64,000 nucleotides of DNA from Bradyrhizobium campsiandrae (GTDB lineage Bacteria; Pseudomonadota; Alphaproteobacteria; Rhizobiales; Xanthobacteraceae), in NCBI RefSeq assembly GCF_014529705.1, contig NZ_JAANIH010000022.1, forward strand, positions 1 to 64,000, in the 5' to 3' direction. Positions 9,069-15,337 of this stretch are shown piece after piece. Within the stretch, counting starts at the first letter, position 1. Each line of letters opens with the position of its first letter. Both the position numbers and the translations under genes were made by a program. The notes under the pieces were generated by a model, which saw only the letters and a program-made list of their open reading frames with translations, searched no databases and was not told the origin of the DNA.

Positions 9069-9514
9069 TGAGCACGCTCCGCCTCCGCCCCTACGAGGCC
9101 GCCGACGAAGCGGCGGCGATCGACCTGTGGCATTGCACCTGGCAGCGGGCCTATCCGCAGATCGACTTCGCCGCGCGCCTGGACTGGTGGCGCGAGCGCT
9201 GGCGCAAGGACCTAGTGCCGAAGGCCCAGATCGTGGTCTCGGAACAAGACGGCACACTCACCGGCTTCGTCACCATCGACGCCGACGGCTATCTCGATCA
9301 ACTCGTGGTCGATCCCCATCATTGGGGTTCGGACGCGGCAAGGCTGCTGGTGGACGAAGCCAAGCGCCTGTCCCCGTCAGGCGTGACGCTGCTCGTCAAC
9401 AAGGACAACGCCCGCGCCATCCGCTTCTATGAGCGCAATGGCTTTGCCCCAGCCGGCGACGACGTGAACCCCACCTCGGGACGGCCGGTGCTGAAGATGG
9501 CGTGGCGGCCGTGA
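9068..9514 (+). CDS. GNAT family N-acetyltransferase
   Basis: A 148-residue GCN5-type acetyltransferase. The N-terminus LRLRPYEAADEAAAIDLW, the acceptor strand YLDQLVVDPHHWGSDAARLLVDEA (acetyl-CoA pyrophosphate loop region) and the C-terminal LLVNKDNARAIRFYERNGF are typical. I chose the GTG at 9068, which overlaps the TAG of the preceding gene (TAGTG); an upstream frame extension would run inside the MotB-like gene. Tight coupling makes it the fourth gene of the channel operon. The substrate (protein or small molecule) is unknown. Confidence 0.85.
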   Translation: MSTLRLRPYEAADEAAAIDLWHCTWQRAYPQIDFAARLDWWRERWRKDLVPKAQIVVSEQDGTLTGFVTIDADGYLDQLVVDPHHWGSDAARLLVDEAKRLSPSGVTLLVNKDNARAIRFYERNGFAPAGDDVNPTSGRPVLKMAWRP

Positions 9515-9587
9515 CGTCCGTCACGGAAAATCCCGACAGGCCTGCTAAGGGTAGCCCACCGGACGCAGCAATGGTGGGAGACGATCG

Positions 9588-9842
9588 ATGCGGTTGAGCG
9601 ATTTGGCCAAGGGGTCCTCGGTGTTTCTGGCCGTCATCGTCGCCGGCTACGTGTCGACTGTCTATGTCGACCAGCATCTGGTGCCGCCGACCAAGACGGC
9701 GAGTGCGCCCGCGCCGACGAGCACTTCCGATCCAACCGGCAGCCCCCCTCCGAGCGGTGGGGCAGCCTGCATCGGCGAGGGCGGCAGCTGGAAGAACTGG
9801 CCGTTTCCAAACGTGCCGATGGGCTCGCCGAAGTGCCCGTGA
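9588..9842 (+). CDS. Small membrane-anchored hypothetical protein, Pro/Ser/Thr-rich
   Basis: An 84-residue protein preceded by a good ribosome-binding site (GGTGGGAGACG). Residues about 10-30 form one hydrophobic helix (SSVFLAVIVAGYVSTVYV), followed by a low-complexity Pro/Thr/Ser stretch and a short C-terminal motif GEGGSWKNWPFPNVP with two cysteines (CIGEGG, PKCP). This predicts a membrane-anchored, mostly periplasmic peptide. I do not recognise the family; no function is suggested by neighbours. Confidence 0.6.
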   Translation: MRLSDLAKGSSVFLAVIVAGYVSTVYVDQHLVPPTKTASAPAPTSTSDPTGSPPPSGGAACIGEGGSWKNWPFPNVPMGSPKCP

Positions 9843-9870
9843 TGTCCGCTCGTCGGGGTTCCCAAGCTCG

Positions 9871-10185
9871 CTATTTCTTCGGCGCCGAACCGTCCTTGAG
9901 CGAAGCGTTGTAATCGGCCTGCGAGCTGTTCATGTTGGAGCTGTTGCTGTCACGCGCTGCCCCAACCGTGTTGGCCTCCCCTGGTGCGTGTGAAGCCGTG
10001 CCGGGCTTGTCCTGGTTTGCGACGTAGCCGGACTCACCGGAATTACGGGTCTTGATGCCCTTGTCGGCGTCAGTTTGCACGTTCTGATTCACCCCGGCCT
10101 GAGGGGTCGGGCCGGTTTGCTGAGCGGCAACAGGTGTCGCGATGAGCGGAAGCACGGCAAGTAGTGCGGCGACATGCGATCGCAT
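9871..10185 (-). CDS. Small secreted hypothetical protein
   Basis: A 104-residue protein with a clear signal peptide (MRSHVAALLAVLPLIATPVAA, cleavage after AxA). The mature part is hydrophilic, rich in Asn, Gln, Ser, Asp and Gly, with no cysteines, and probably disordered. An upstream element GGAAA-N16-CGTT differs by one base from the EcfG general-stress promoter, so stress induction is possible. It is convergent with the preceding small gene, with 28 bp between them. I do not recognise the family. Confidence 0.65.
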   Translation of the reverse strand: MRSHVAALLAVLPLIATPVAAQQTGPTPQAGVNQNVQTDADKGIKTRNSGESGYVANQDKPGTASHAPGEANTVGAARDSNSSNMNSSQADYNASLKDGSAPKK

Positions 10186-10220
10186 CGGCTATCCTCCATT
10201 GAGCCCCTGCCCAATGCGAC

Positions 10221-10245
10221 AACGTTCGCGTCTTCGAACATTTCC
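10221..10245 (-). promoter_or_regulatory. EcfG-like promoter (one mismatch)
   Basis: The leftward strand reads GGAAA, 16 bp, CGTT, against the EcfG consensus GGAAC-N16/17-CGTT. It lies 36 bp before the start of the small secreted protein gene, a sensible distance for its promoter. Confidence 0.4.
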
Positions 10246-10307
10246 GTGACGATCGCCAAAAACTTGCGACCGCAACGCTGACACAGTTCAGATGGCCGGA
10301 AGCGCCC

Positions 10308-12158
10308 TCACGCCCCCTCGAACTGCAACCTCGCGAGCCGCGCGTAAAGTCCGTTCGCTGCGACGAGCTCGGCATGGGTGCCCTGCTCGACGATCCTGCC
10401 CTGGTCCATCACCAGGATGCGGTCGCAGGACAACACGGTGGCGAGACGATGCGCGATCACCAGCGTGGTGCGGTGGCGCATCAGTTCCTCCAGCGCGGTC
10501 TGCACCAGGGTCTCGCTTTCGGCATCGAGCGCGGAGGTGGCTTCATCGAGCAGCAGCAGCGGCGCATCGCGCAGGATCGCGCGGGCGATCGCGATGCGCT
10601 GGCGCTGGCCGCCCGACAGCGTCACGCCGCGCTCGCCGAGCGGGGTCTCGAAACCTTCGGGCAGGCGGCGGATGAACTCGGCGGCGTGCGCGAGCTCGGC
10701 GGCACGCTCGACCTCGGCATCATCAGCATCGGGCCGGCCAAAGCGGATGTTCTCACGCGCGCTTGCGGCGAACACGTTGGATTCCTGCGGCACCAGCGCG
10801 ATGCGGGAGCGGAAGTCGCAGGGATCCGCCGATTTCACCGGCACGCCGTCGAGCGAGATCGCGCCGCCCTTGGGATCATAGAACCGCAGCAGCAGATGGA
10901 AGATCGTGCTCTTGCCGGCGCCGGAGGGACCGACGATCGCAACCTTCTCGCCGGGGCGCACCGTGAACGATACCGCGTCGAGCACCTTGACATCGGGCCG
11001 CGCAGGATAGGCGAAACTGACGTGGTCGAAGCCGACCTCGCCGCGTCCCGGCACCGGCAGCGCGCGCGGCGATGCGGGCGGTGCGATCTCCGGCTTGACG
11101 TGCAGGATCTCGAACAGGCGTTCGGCCGCGCCCGACGCCGCCGACACCTCGCCCCAGACCTCGCTGAGCTGGCCGAGGCCGGCGGCCGCAAAGGCCGCAT
11201 AGAGCACGAACTGGCCGAGCCGGCCCGGCGTGATGGTGCCTGTCAGCACGTCGTGAGAGCCGATCCAGAGGATCCCGACCACGCTTGCGAACACGATGAA
11301 GATGACGATGGCGGTGAGAACGGCGCGGGCTTGCGTCGACGTGCGCGCGGCCTCATAGGCCTGTTCGACCTCGCCACCAAAACGCTTCGCAGCCAGTCCC
11401 TCGCTGGTATAGGCCTGCACGGTACGGATCGCGCCGACCAGCTCGCCGGCATAGGCGGAGGCATCGGCCAGCGTGTCCTGCGCATTGCGCGACAGGCGCC
11501 GCACCCAGCGACCGAAGGCGACCAGCGGCAGCACGATCAGGGGGATCGCCAGCAGCACGAAGCCCGAAAGCCGTGGGCTCGTAATCACCATCATGGCTGC
11601 CGCGCCGAAGAACATCATCAGATTGCGCAGCGCGATCGACACGGACGCACCGACCGCGGACTTGATCTGCGTGGTGTCGGCAGTGAGGCGCGACACCAGT
11701 TCGCCGCTGCGTGCGGAATCGAAGAAGGACGGCGACAGCGAGAGCAGATGCGCAAACACGTCGCGCCGGAGATCGGCGACAATGCGCTCGCCGATCGTCA
11801 TCACGAGGTAATAGCGCGAGGCGCTCGCCAGCGCGAGCACGGCGACGACGGCGATCATCACCGAGAAATAGCTGTTGATCAGCGCGATGCCCTCGGGGGT
11901 GAGGCCGAAATCGATCATCCGTCGCACCGCGACCGGCACCAGCAGCGTGGTCAGCGCCGCGACCGTCAGTGCGACGAAGGCAAGCGCGGCGCGGCCACGA
12001 TAGCGGCTGACATAGGGCGCAAGCGCCATCAGCGGGCGCAGCTTCGCCCGGCCCTTGGCGGGCTGCTCGATCAGTTCGGCTTCGAGCGAGGCGGCCTCGG
12101 CGGGAGCGGTTTGGCCCTCGTCGGGATACTGGTCGTCAAGCCGTTCCACTGCGCTCAT
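10308..12158 (-). CDS. ABC exporter, fused membrane and ATPase domains (MsbA/LmrA type)
   Basis: A half-size ABC exporter that should work as a homodimer in the inner membrane. The transmembrane domain (about residues 45-330) has six helices, including [18 protein letters not shown] and [17 protein letters not shown]. The nucleotide-binding domain (about 370-615) has Walker [10 protein letters not shown] (near 410), the signature [16 protein letters not shown] and Walker [13 protein letters not shown] followed by the H-loop AHRLAT. The substrate (lipid, drug or glycan) cannot be read from sequence. I prefer the ATG at 12158 (MSAVERL); an in-frame ATG at 12191 adds 11 residues, and neither has a strong ribosome-binding site. 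The gene is monocistronic and faces away from rpmE. Confidence 0.9.
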   Translation of the reverse strand: MSAVERLDDQYPDEGQTAPAEAASLEAELIEQPAKGRAKLRPLMALAPYVSRYRGRAALAFVALTVAALTTLLVPVAVRRMIDFGLTPEGIALINSYFSVMIAVVAVLALASASRYYLVMTIGERIVADLRRDVFAHLLSLSPSFFDSARSGELVSRLTADTTQIKSAVGASVSIALRNLMMFFGAAAMMVITSPRLSGFVLLAIPLIVLPLVAFGRWVRRLSRNAQDTLADASAYAGELVGAIRTVQAYTSEGLAAKRFGGEVEQAYEAARTSTQARAVLTAIVIFIVFASVVGILWIGSHDVLTGTITPGRLGQFVLYAAFAAAGLGQLSEVWGEVSAASGAAERLFEILHVKPEIAPPASPRALPVPGRGEVGFDHVSFAYPARPDVKVLDAVSFTVRPGEKVAIVGPSGAGKSTIFHLLLRFYDPKGGAISLDGVPVKSADPCDFRSRIALVPQESNVFAASARENIRFGRPDADDAEVERAAELAHAAEFIRRLPEGFETPLGERGVTLSGGQRQRIAIARAILRDAPLLLLDEATSALDAESETLVQTALEELMRHRTTLVIAHRLATVLSCDRILVMDQGRIVEQGTHAELVAANGLYARLARLQFEGA

Positions 12159-12287
12159 GAGATCGGACCCAGGAAGTGAGATCAGCTCCACATAGGCCGG
12201 TGCAAGGGTAGTGGCAAATCCGGTAAGTCCCTTAGGGGACGGCCCGGTTCACCTGTCCGCACAATGGCTTGTTTCAAAGGGAGCAGC

Positions 12288-12316
12288 TTGTCTTGAAGGG
12301 GTCTCTGGGGTATAGA
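12288..12316 (+). promoter_or_regulatory. Predicted housekeeping promoter of rpmE
   Basis: A -35-like TTGTCT at 12288-12293 and a -10-like TATAGA at 12311-12316 are separated by 17 bp. That is the best sigma-70-type match I found in the window. It would start transcription near 12323, giving a leader of about 55 nt before rpmE. Confidence 0.5.
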
Positions 12317-12366
12317 CCCCGCCAAATCCGTCATTCAATAGTCACTCAAGCCGGGCGCGGGCGCCC
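12298..12366 (+). promoter_or_regulatory. Inverted repeats in the rpmE promoter and leader
   Basis: A 7-bp inverted repeat (GGGGTCT at 12298-12304, AGACCCC at 12314-12320) straddles the predicted -10 box, so it may be an operator rather than an RNA hairpin. A second perfect repeat (GGGCGC/GCGCCC at 12353-12366) lies in the leader just before the start codon. L31 genes in several phyla have autoregulatory leaders, so these are candidates for such control. Confidence 0.35.
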
Positions 12367-12377
12367 TAGGAATTGCC

Positions 12378-12605
12378 ATGAAAGCCGAAATTCATCCGGA
12401 TTATCATACGATTAAGGTCGTGATGACCGACGGAACCGAGTACCTGACCCGCTCCACCTGGGGCAAGGAAGGCGACACGCTGAACCTCGACATCGACCCG
12501 AAATCGCATCCGGCCTGGACCGGCGGCAGCGCTCAGATCATGGACCGCGGCGGCCGCGTCTCGCGCTTCCAGAAGAAGTTTTCGGGCTTTCTCAAAAAGG
12601 ATTGA
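12378..12605 (+). CDS. rpmE: 50S ribosomal protein L31
   Basis: A 75-residue L31 that binds the large subunit near the central protuberance and bridges to the 30S head. [19 protein letters not shown], the TRSTWG core and the [11 protein letters not shown] end match alphaproteobacterial L31. It lacks the four zinc-binding cysteines of the C+ type, so it should not act as a zinc reserve. A promoter lies upstream and a strong intrinsic terminator follows 25 bp after the stop, so it is transcribed alone. Confidence 0.95.
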   Translation: MKAEIHPDYHTIKVVMTDGTEYLTRSTWGKEGDTLNLDIDPKSHPAWTGGSAQIMDRGGRVSRFQKKFSGFLKKD

Positions 12606-12628
12606 TCTGGCCGAAAAGGCTGGAGACG

Positions 12629-12664
12629 AAAAACGCCCCCGGAGCTCCCGGGGGCGTTTTTGTT
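12629..12664 (+). terminator. Intrinsic terminator of rpmE
   Basis: A GC-rich stem (AACGCCCCCGG paired with CCGGGGGCGTT around GAGCTC) is followed by TTTTTGTTT. It lies just after the rpmE stop and reads in the same direction. Confidence 0.85.
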
Positions 12665-12697
12665 TGTTGGGTTGCGCGATCCGTTCCGCTGCCAGAC

Positions 12698-12829
12698 CCC
12701 TCATCCTGAGGCGCGATTGGCGCGATGCGAAGCATCGCGCTGGGAGCCTCGAAGGATGAACGGCCGAGATGCAGCCGGGCCGTCGCCCTTCGAGGGCCGC
12801 TGAAGAAGCGGCCACCTCAGGATGACGGT
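12698..12829. repeat. Intergenic palindromic repeat (CCTCATCCTGAGG family)
   Basis: The ends pair as CCTCATCCTGAGG at about 12699-12711 and CCTCAGGATGACGG at about 12815-12828. Inside are further self-complementary parts (GCGATGCGAAGCATCGC; CCTTCGAGG; GGCCGCTGAAGAAGCGGCC). This mosaic palindrome type is common between genes in Bradyrhizobium. A partial copy is at 4495-4543. Confidence 0.7.
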
Positions 12830-12855
12830 TCGACGACCGAGACTGTTGATCGCCC

Positions 12856-13365
12856 CTACCGCTCGAACGCGGCCTTCAGCGCGTTGAGATGCGGCACCAG
12901 CGGATTGCCGATCGGGATGTGATCGACCGGCGGGGTGTGGATGGTGGTGTCGAGACGGCGTACGCGGGTCTGCAGGCTCATCGAGCGATGGATCAGGTCC
13001 TGGAGCTGCGCCGGCAGCTTCTCGATGGTGTCGGCGGGGCCGGGATCGGCGGCGGTCAGCTTGACCTTGGTCTTTTCGCGGTTGGCCTGGACCAGCGTCA
13101 TCTCGCCTTCCTTCACCGCTCGGTGCAGCAACAACCACGAGGCAAGCTGCATCAGGCGCGTGGTGAGGCGCATGCTCTCGGTCGCATAGGTGAGGCTGAC
13201 GGCACGGTCGAGCGCCTTGGCCTCGACGCGGCCGGCACCGTCCAGATAGGCGGCGGTCTCTTCGACCAGATCCATGCCTTCGCGGAACAGGGCGCTGAAG
13301 GCCGCAGAATTGGTGAACCGCTCGCTGAGTTGAACGAGAGCGCCGTCGGCCTGCAAACGTTCCAT
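12856..13365 (-). CDS. rcdA: DUF1465/RcdA family protein, likely cell-cycle proteolysis adaptor
   Basis: A 169-residue, all-helical protein of the DUF1465 family, which includes Caulobacter RcdA (about 170 residues). There RcdA is an adaptor that, with CpdR and PopA, helps ClpXP degrade the cell-cycle regulator CtrA at the pole. The helical body (LVQLSERFTNSAAFSALFREGMDLVEETAAYL; ESMRLTTRLMQLASWLLLHRAV) and the flexible C-terminus after LQDLIHRSMSLQTRVRRLD match the family layout. The start ATG at 13365 has no competing start nearby. The RcdA role here rests on family membership, not on a test in this organism. Confidence 0.82.
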   Translation of the reverse strand: MERLQADGALVQLSERFTNSAAFSALFREGMDLVEETAAYLDGAGRVEAKALDRAVSLTYATESMRLTTRLMQLASWLLLHRAVKEGEMTLVQANREKTKVKLTAADPGPADTIEKLPAQLQDLIHRSMSLQTRVRRLDTTIHTPPVDHIPIGNPLVPHLNALKAAFER

Positions 13366-13526
13366 GGTTAACGCCCCTTACGCAACTGTTTACCCGTCCG
13401 GCTTTGGCGCCGGCTTATGATGAACAAATCATTGCGCGGGGGAAGCGCGGAGTCCAGCGACAAGCGCGGATATGGTTTCCGCGCGTCATTCCCAGGAATT
13501 CAACCGGAACGGGACGAGCTTGGAGG
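13366..13526. other. Intergenic region upstream of rcdA
   Basis: This region should contain the leftward rcdA promoter. It is bounded on the right by the strong leftward terminator of the candidate small RNA, so rcdA probably has its own promoter here. I see no coding region and no clear promoter consensus. Confidence 0.4.
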
Positions 13527-13557
13527 TAAAAAAAGAGCCGCCGGAGACCGGCGGCTT
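13527..13557 (-). terminator. Strong leftward intrinsic terminator
   Basis: On the leftward strand a perfect 9-bp stem (AGCCGCCGG, loop TCT, CCGGCGGCT) is followed by C and seven Ts. The T run exists only in the leftward direction. It ends the candidate small RNA, or read-through from the DUF1192 gene. Confidence 0.8.
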
Positions 13558-13655
13558 TGAAAGTTGATAACAGGGAGGCGTCAAACAGAGTGGACAGGAG
13601 CCACTCGGTGTCCAAACGAGGACAGCTCCAGTCATAAACTCGAAAGCTTAATGGG
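13527..13655 (-). ncRNA. Candidate structured small RNA ending in an intrinsic terminator
   Basis: The leftward strand carries an isolated transcription unit with no convincing gene. A possible start near 13655 leads to a 6-bp hairpin (GAGTGG/CCACTC, 13588-13606) that competes with an alternative GGACA/TGTCC pairing. A single-stranded GCCTCCCTG follows, resembling the anti-Shine-Dalgarno CCUCC loops of alphaproteobacterial sRNAs, and then the terminator. An EcfG-like promoter with one mismatch lies just upstream (13661-13685). An open frame exists but crosses the terminator hairpin, so I do not call it coding. The nearest leftward gene upstream, DUF1192, ends about 200 bp before the predicted start. 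Confidence 0.42.
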
Positions 13656-13660
13656 GCGTA

Positions 13661-13685
13661 AACGAACGATTATTTTGAGGGTTCG
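13661..13685 (-). promoter_or_regulatory. EcfG-like promoter (one mismatch) before the candidate sRNA
   Basis: The leftward strand reads CGAAC, 16 bp, CGTT, one base off GGAAC-N16/17-CGTT. It is placed correctly to start a transcript of about 130 nt that ends at the leftward terminator. A TTGACC lies nearby (13697-13702 on the leftward strand) but has no good -10 partner. Confidence 0.3.
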
Positions 13686-13727
13686 TTAGCCATGTCGGTC
13701 AATGGCCGAGCGGGATGTACCCTCATT

Positions 13728-13847
13728 GTCGCCCCGGCGAAGGCCGGGGCCCATAAGCACGGAAAGCATGATCGCGTGAGCAGGTAACTCCGAGTCATCG
13801 CCAAACGACGTACACGGAGTATGGGTCCGGGCCTTCGCCGGGACGAC
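13728..13847. repeat. Intergenic palindromic repeat (GTCGTCCCGGCGAAGG family)
   Basis: The left arm (GTCGCCCCGGCGAAGGCC...CCCAT) and right arm (ATGGGTCCGGGCCTTCGCC...GACGAC) are near-perfect inverted copies flanking about 65 bp. It is the same family as the perfect copy at 59227-59348. Confidence 0.75.
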
Positions 13848-13867
13848 AGCTGTCGGTGTGGCGGCTT

Positions 13868-14059
13868 CTACGACTTGAAAAAACTGTTCGCCGCATCGCG
13901 TGAGGCGCGCTTCTTGGTAGCGGCTTCTTCCAGGCGGACGATCTCGGTGTTGAGCAGGGTGACGCGCTCGGTCAATTCCTCGACCGACAACAGTGAGAGA
14001 TCCTGTCCGATCTCATGCGTGATCTTCTTACGCGGGCGGTCGTCATCTTCCATCGGCAT
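13868..14059 (-). CDS. DUF1192 family small protein
   Basis: A 63-residue protein: MPMEDDDRPRKKITHEIGQ, then LSLLSVEELTERVTLLNTEIVRLEE, then a basic helical tail. The middle part is a short leucine-rich coiled coil. This matches the conserved alphaproteobacterial DUF1192 family, whose role is unknown. I chose the ATG at 14059 because GGAGGAA lies 6-7 bp before it; an in-frame start at 14092 has no such site. Confidence 0.85.
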   Translation of the reverse strand: MPMEDDDRPRKKITHEIGQDLSLLSVEELTERVTLLNTEIVRLEEAATKKRASRDAANSFFKS

Positions 14060-14173
14060 CGTGGTTTCCTCCGTCCGCGGACCGGACCACACGGTTGAGG
14101 TGGTTGCCAGCCCGGGCCGCGCTGGCTAATCAAGGCCTCGTTGCCCCCCCGCACCTTTGCTCAAGGACACATC

Positions 14174-15172
14174 ATGGACAAGCTGCCCGCGCAAATGACC
14201 GTGGTCGCCATCTCCAAACCCGGCGGACCCGAGGTGCTGGTGCCGGAACAGCGTCCCGTTCCGCAGCCCGGTCCTGACGAGATCCTGGTCAGGGTGCAGG
14301 CCGCCGGCGTCAACCGGCCCGACGTGGCGCAGCGCTCCGGCGCCTATCCGCCGCCGCCCGGTGCCAGCGACCTGCCGGGCCTGGAAATCGCCGGCGAGGT
14401 GGTCGCCGTCGGCAACAACGCCAGGAAGCATAGGAACGGCAACATCGTGATGTCGCTCGTCGCCGGCGGCGGCTATGCGCAATATTGCATCGCGCAAGAT
14501 GCCCAGGCGATGAGCGTGCCGCCCGCGCTGTCGATCAAGGAGGCCGGTGCGCTGCCGGAAACCTTGATGACGGTCTGGCACAATGTGTTCGAGCGCGGCG
14601 GCCTCAAGGCCGGGGAGACGCTGCTGATCCATGGCGGCTCGTCCGGCATCGGCACCATGGCAATCCAGCTTGCAAAAGCGTTCGGCGCAAAAGTGTTCGT
14701 CACCGTCGGCTCGCAGGACAAGATCGATGCCTGCCTCAAGTTAGGTGCCGACCGCGCCATCAACTACAAGAACGAAGACTTCGTCGCCGTGGTCAAGGAA
14801 GAGACGGGCAAGGTCGGCGTCAACCTGATCCTCGACATGGTCGCCGGCGAATATGTCGACCGCAACTATGACGCCGCCGCCGTCGACGGCCGCATCGTGC
14901 AGATCGCGACCCTCAACGGCCCCAAGATCACCGCCAACATTGCCAAGGTGATGGTCAAGCGCCTGACGCATACCGGCTCGACCTTGCGCCCCCGTAGTAA
15001 TGCGGACAAGGCTGCAATGGTCGCGGCAATCGAGGCGAAAGTGATGCCGCTTTTGCGCGACGGCCGGATCAAGCCGGTGATGGACAGCTCTTTCCCGCTG
15101 GAAAAGGCATCCGAAGCCCACCGGCGCATGGAGACCTCCGCACATATTGGCAAAATTGTGTTGGAGGTCTAG
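14174..15172 (+). CDS. NAD(P)H-quinone oxidoreductase, zinc-less medium-chain family (PIG3-like)
   Basis: A 332-residue enzyme of the quinone oxidoreductase/PIG3 branch of the medium-chain dehydrogenase superfamily. It has the GroES-like N-terminal half (DEILVRVQAAGVNRPDVAQRSG) and the Rossmann half with HGGSSGIGTMAIQLAKAFGAKVF (NADPH loop). No structural-zinc cysteine cluster is present. It should reduce quinones or reactive carbonyls with NADPH in the cytoplasm. The ATG at 14174 has AAGGA at the right distance; an upstream in-frame ATG at 14141 does not. Confidence 0.9.
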   Translation: MDKLPAQMTVVAISKPGGPEVLVPEQRPVPQPGPDEILVRVQAAGVNRPDVAQRSGAYPPPPGASDLPGLEIAGEVVAVGNNARKHRNGNIVMSLVAGGGYAQYCIAQDAQAMSVPPALSIKEAGALPETLMTVWHNVFERGGLKAGETLLIHGGSSGIGTMAIQLAKAFGAKVFVTVGSQDKIDACLKLGADRAINYKNEDFVAVVKEETGKVGVNLILDMVAGEYVDRNYDAAAVDGRIVQIATLNGPKITANIAKVMVKRLTHTGSTLRPRSNADKAAMVAAIEAKVMPLLRDGRIKPVMDSSFPLEKASEAHRRMETSAHIGKIVLEV

Positions 15173-15337
15173 GCCGCTGGCCCACCGGACGCGCCGGAAA
15201 CCCTTTGATTTTCCTCGCTTTCGTGGCATCTATCGCGAAATGCCGAACAACTTCCGTCCGGTCTGAAATCGCCTTTACGTGCCAGTCTTACGCTCGCTCT
15301 TGCACTCAGAGTTTGCGTCGAACGCGGAGAACTGACC

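Noticed and set aside
6593-9514. Zorya-type anti-phage system
   Set aside because: A MotA/MotB-like core is present, but no ZorC, ZorD (helicase) or ZorE (nuclease) gene is adjacent, and the flanks are ordinary chromosomal genes.
10374-12179. Long rightward open frame (about 600 codons) opposite the ABC exporter
   Set aside because: Composition (His/Arg/Gln-rich, no domain) and exact antiparallel overlap with a well-conserved gene mark it as a shadow of high-GC codon use.
13415-13615. 66-codon leftward open frame upstream of rcdA
   Set aside because: It crosses the strong leftward terminator hairpin and has no family resemblance, so a structured RNA is more likely.
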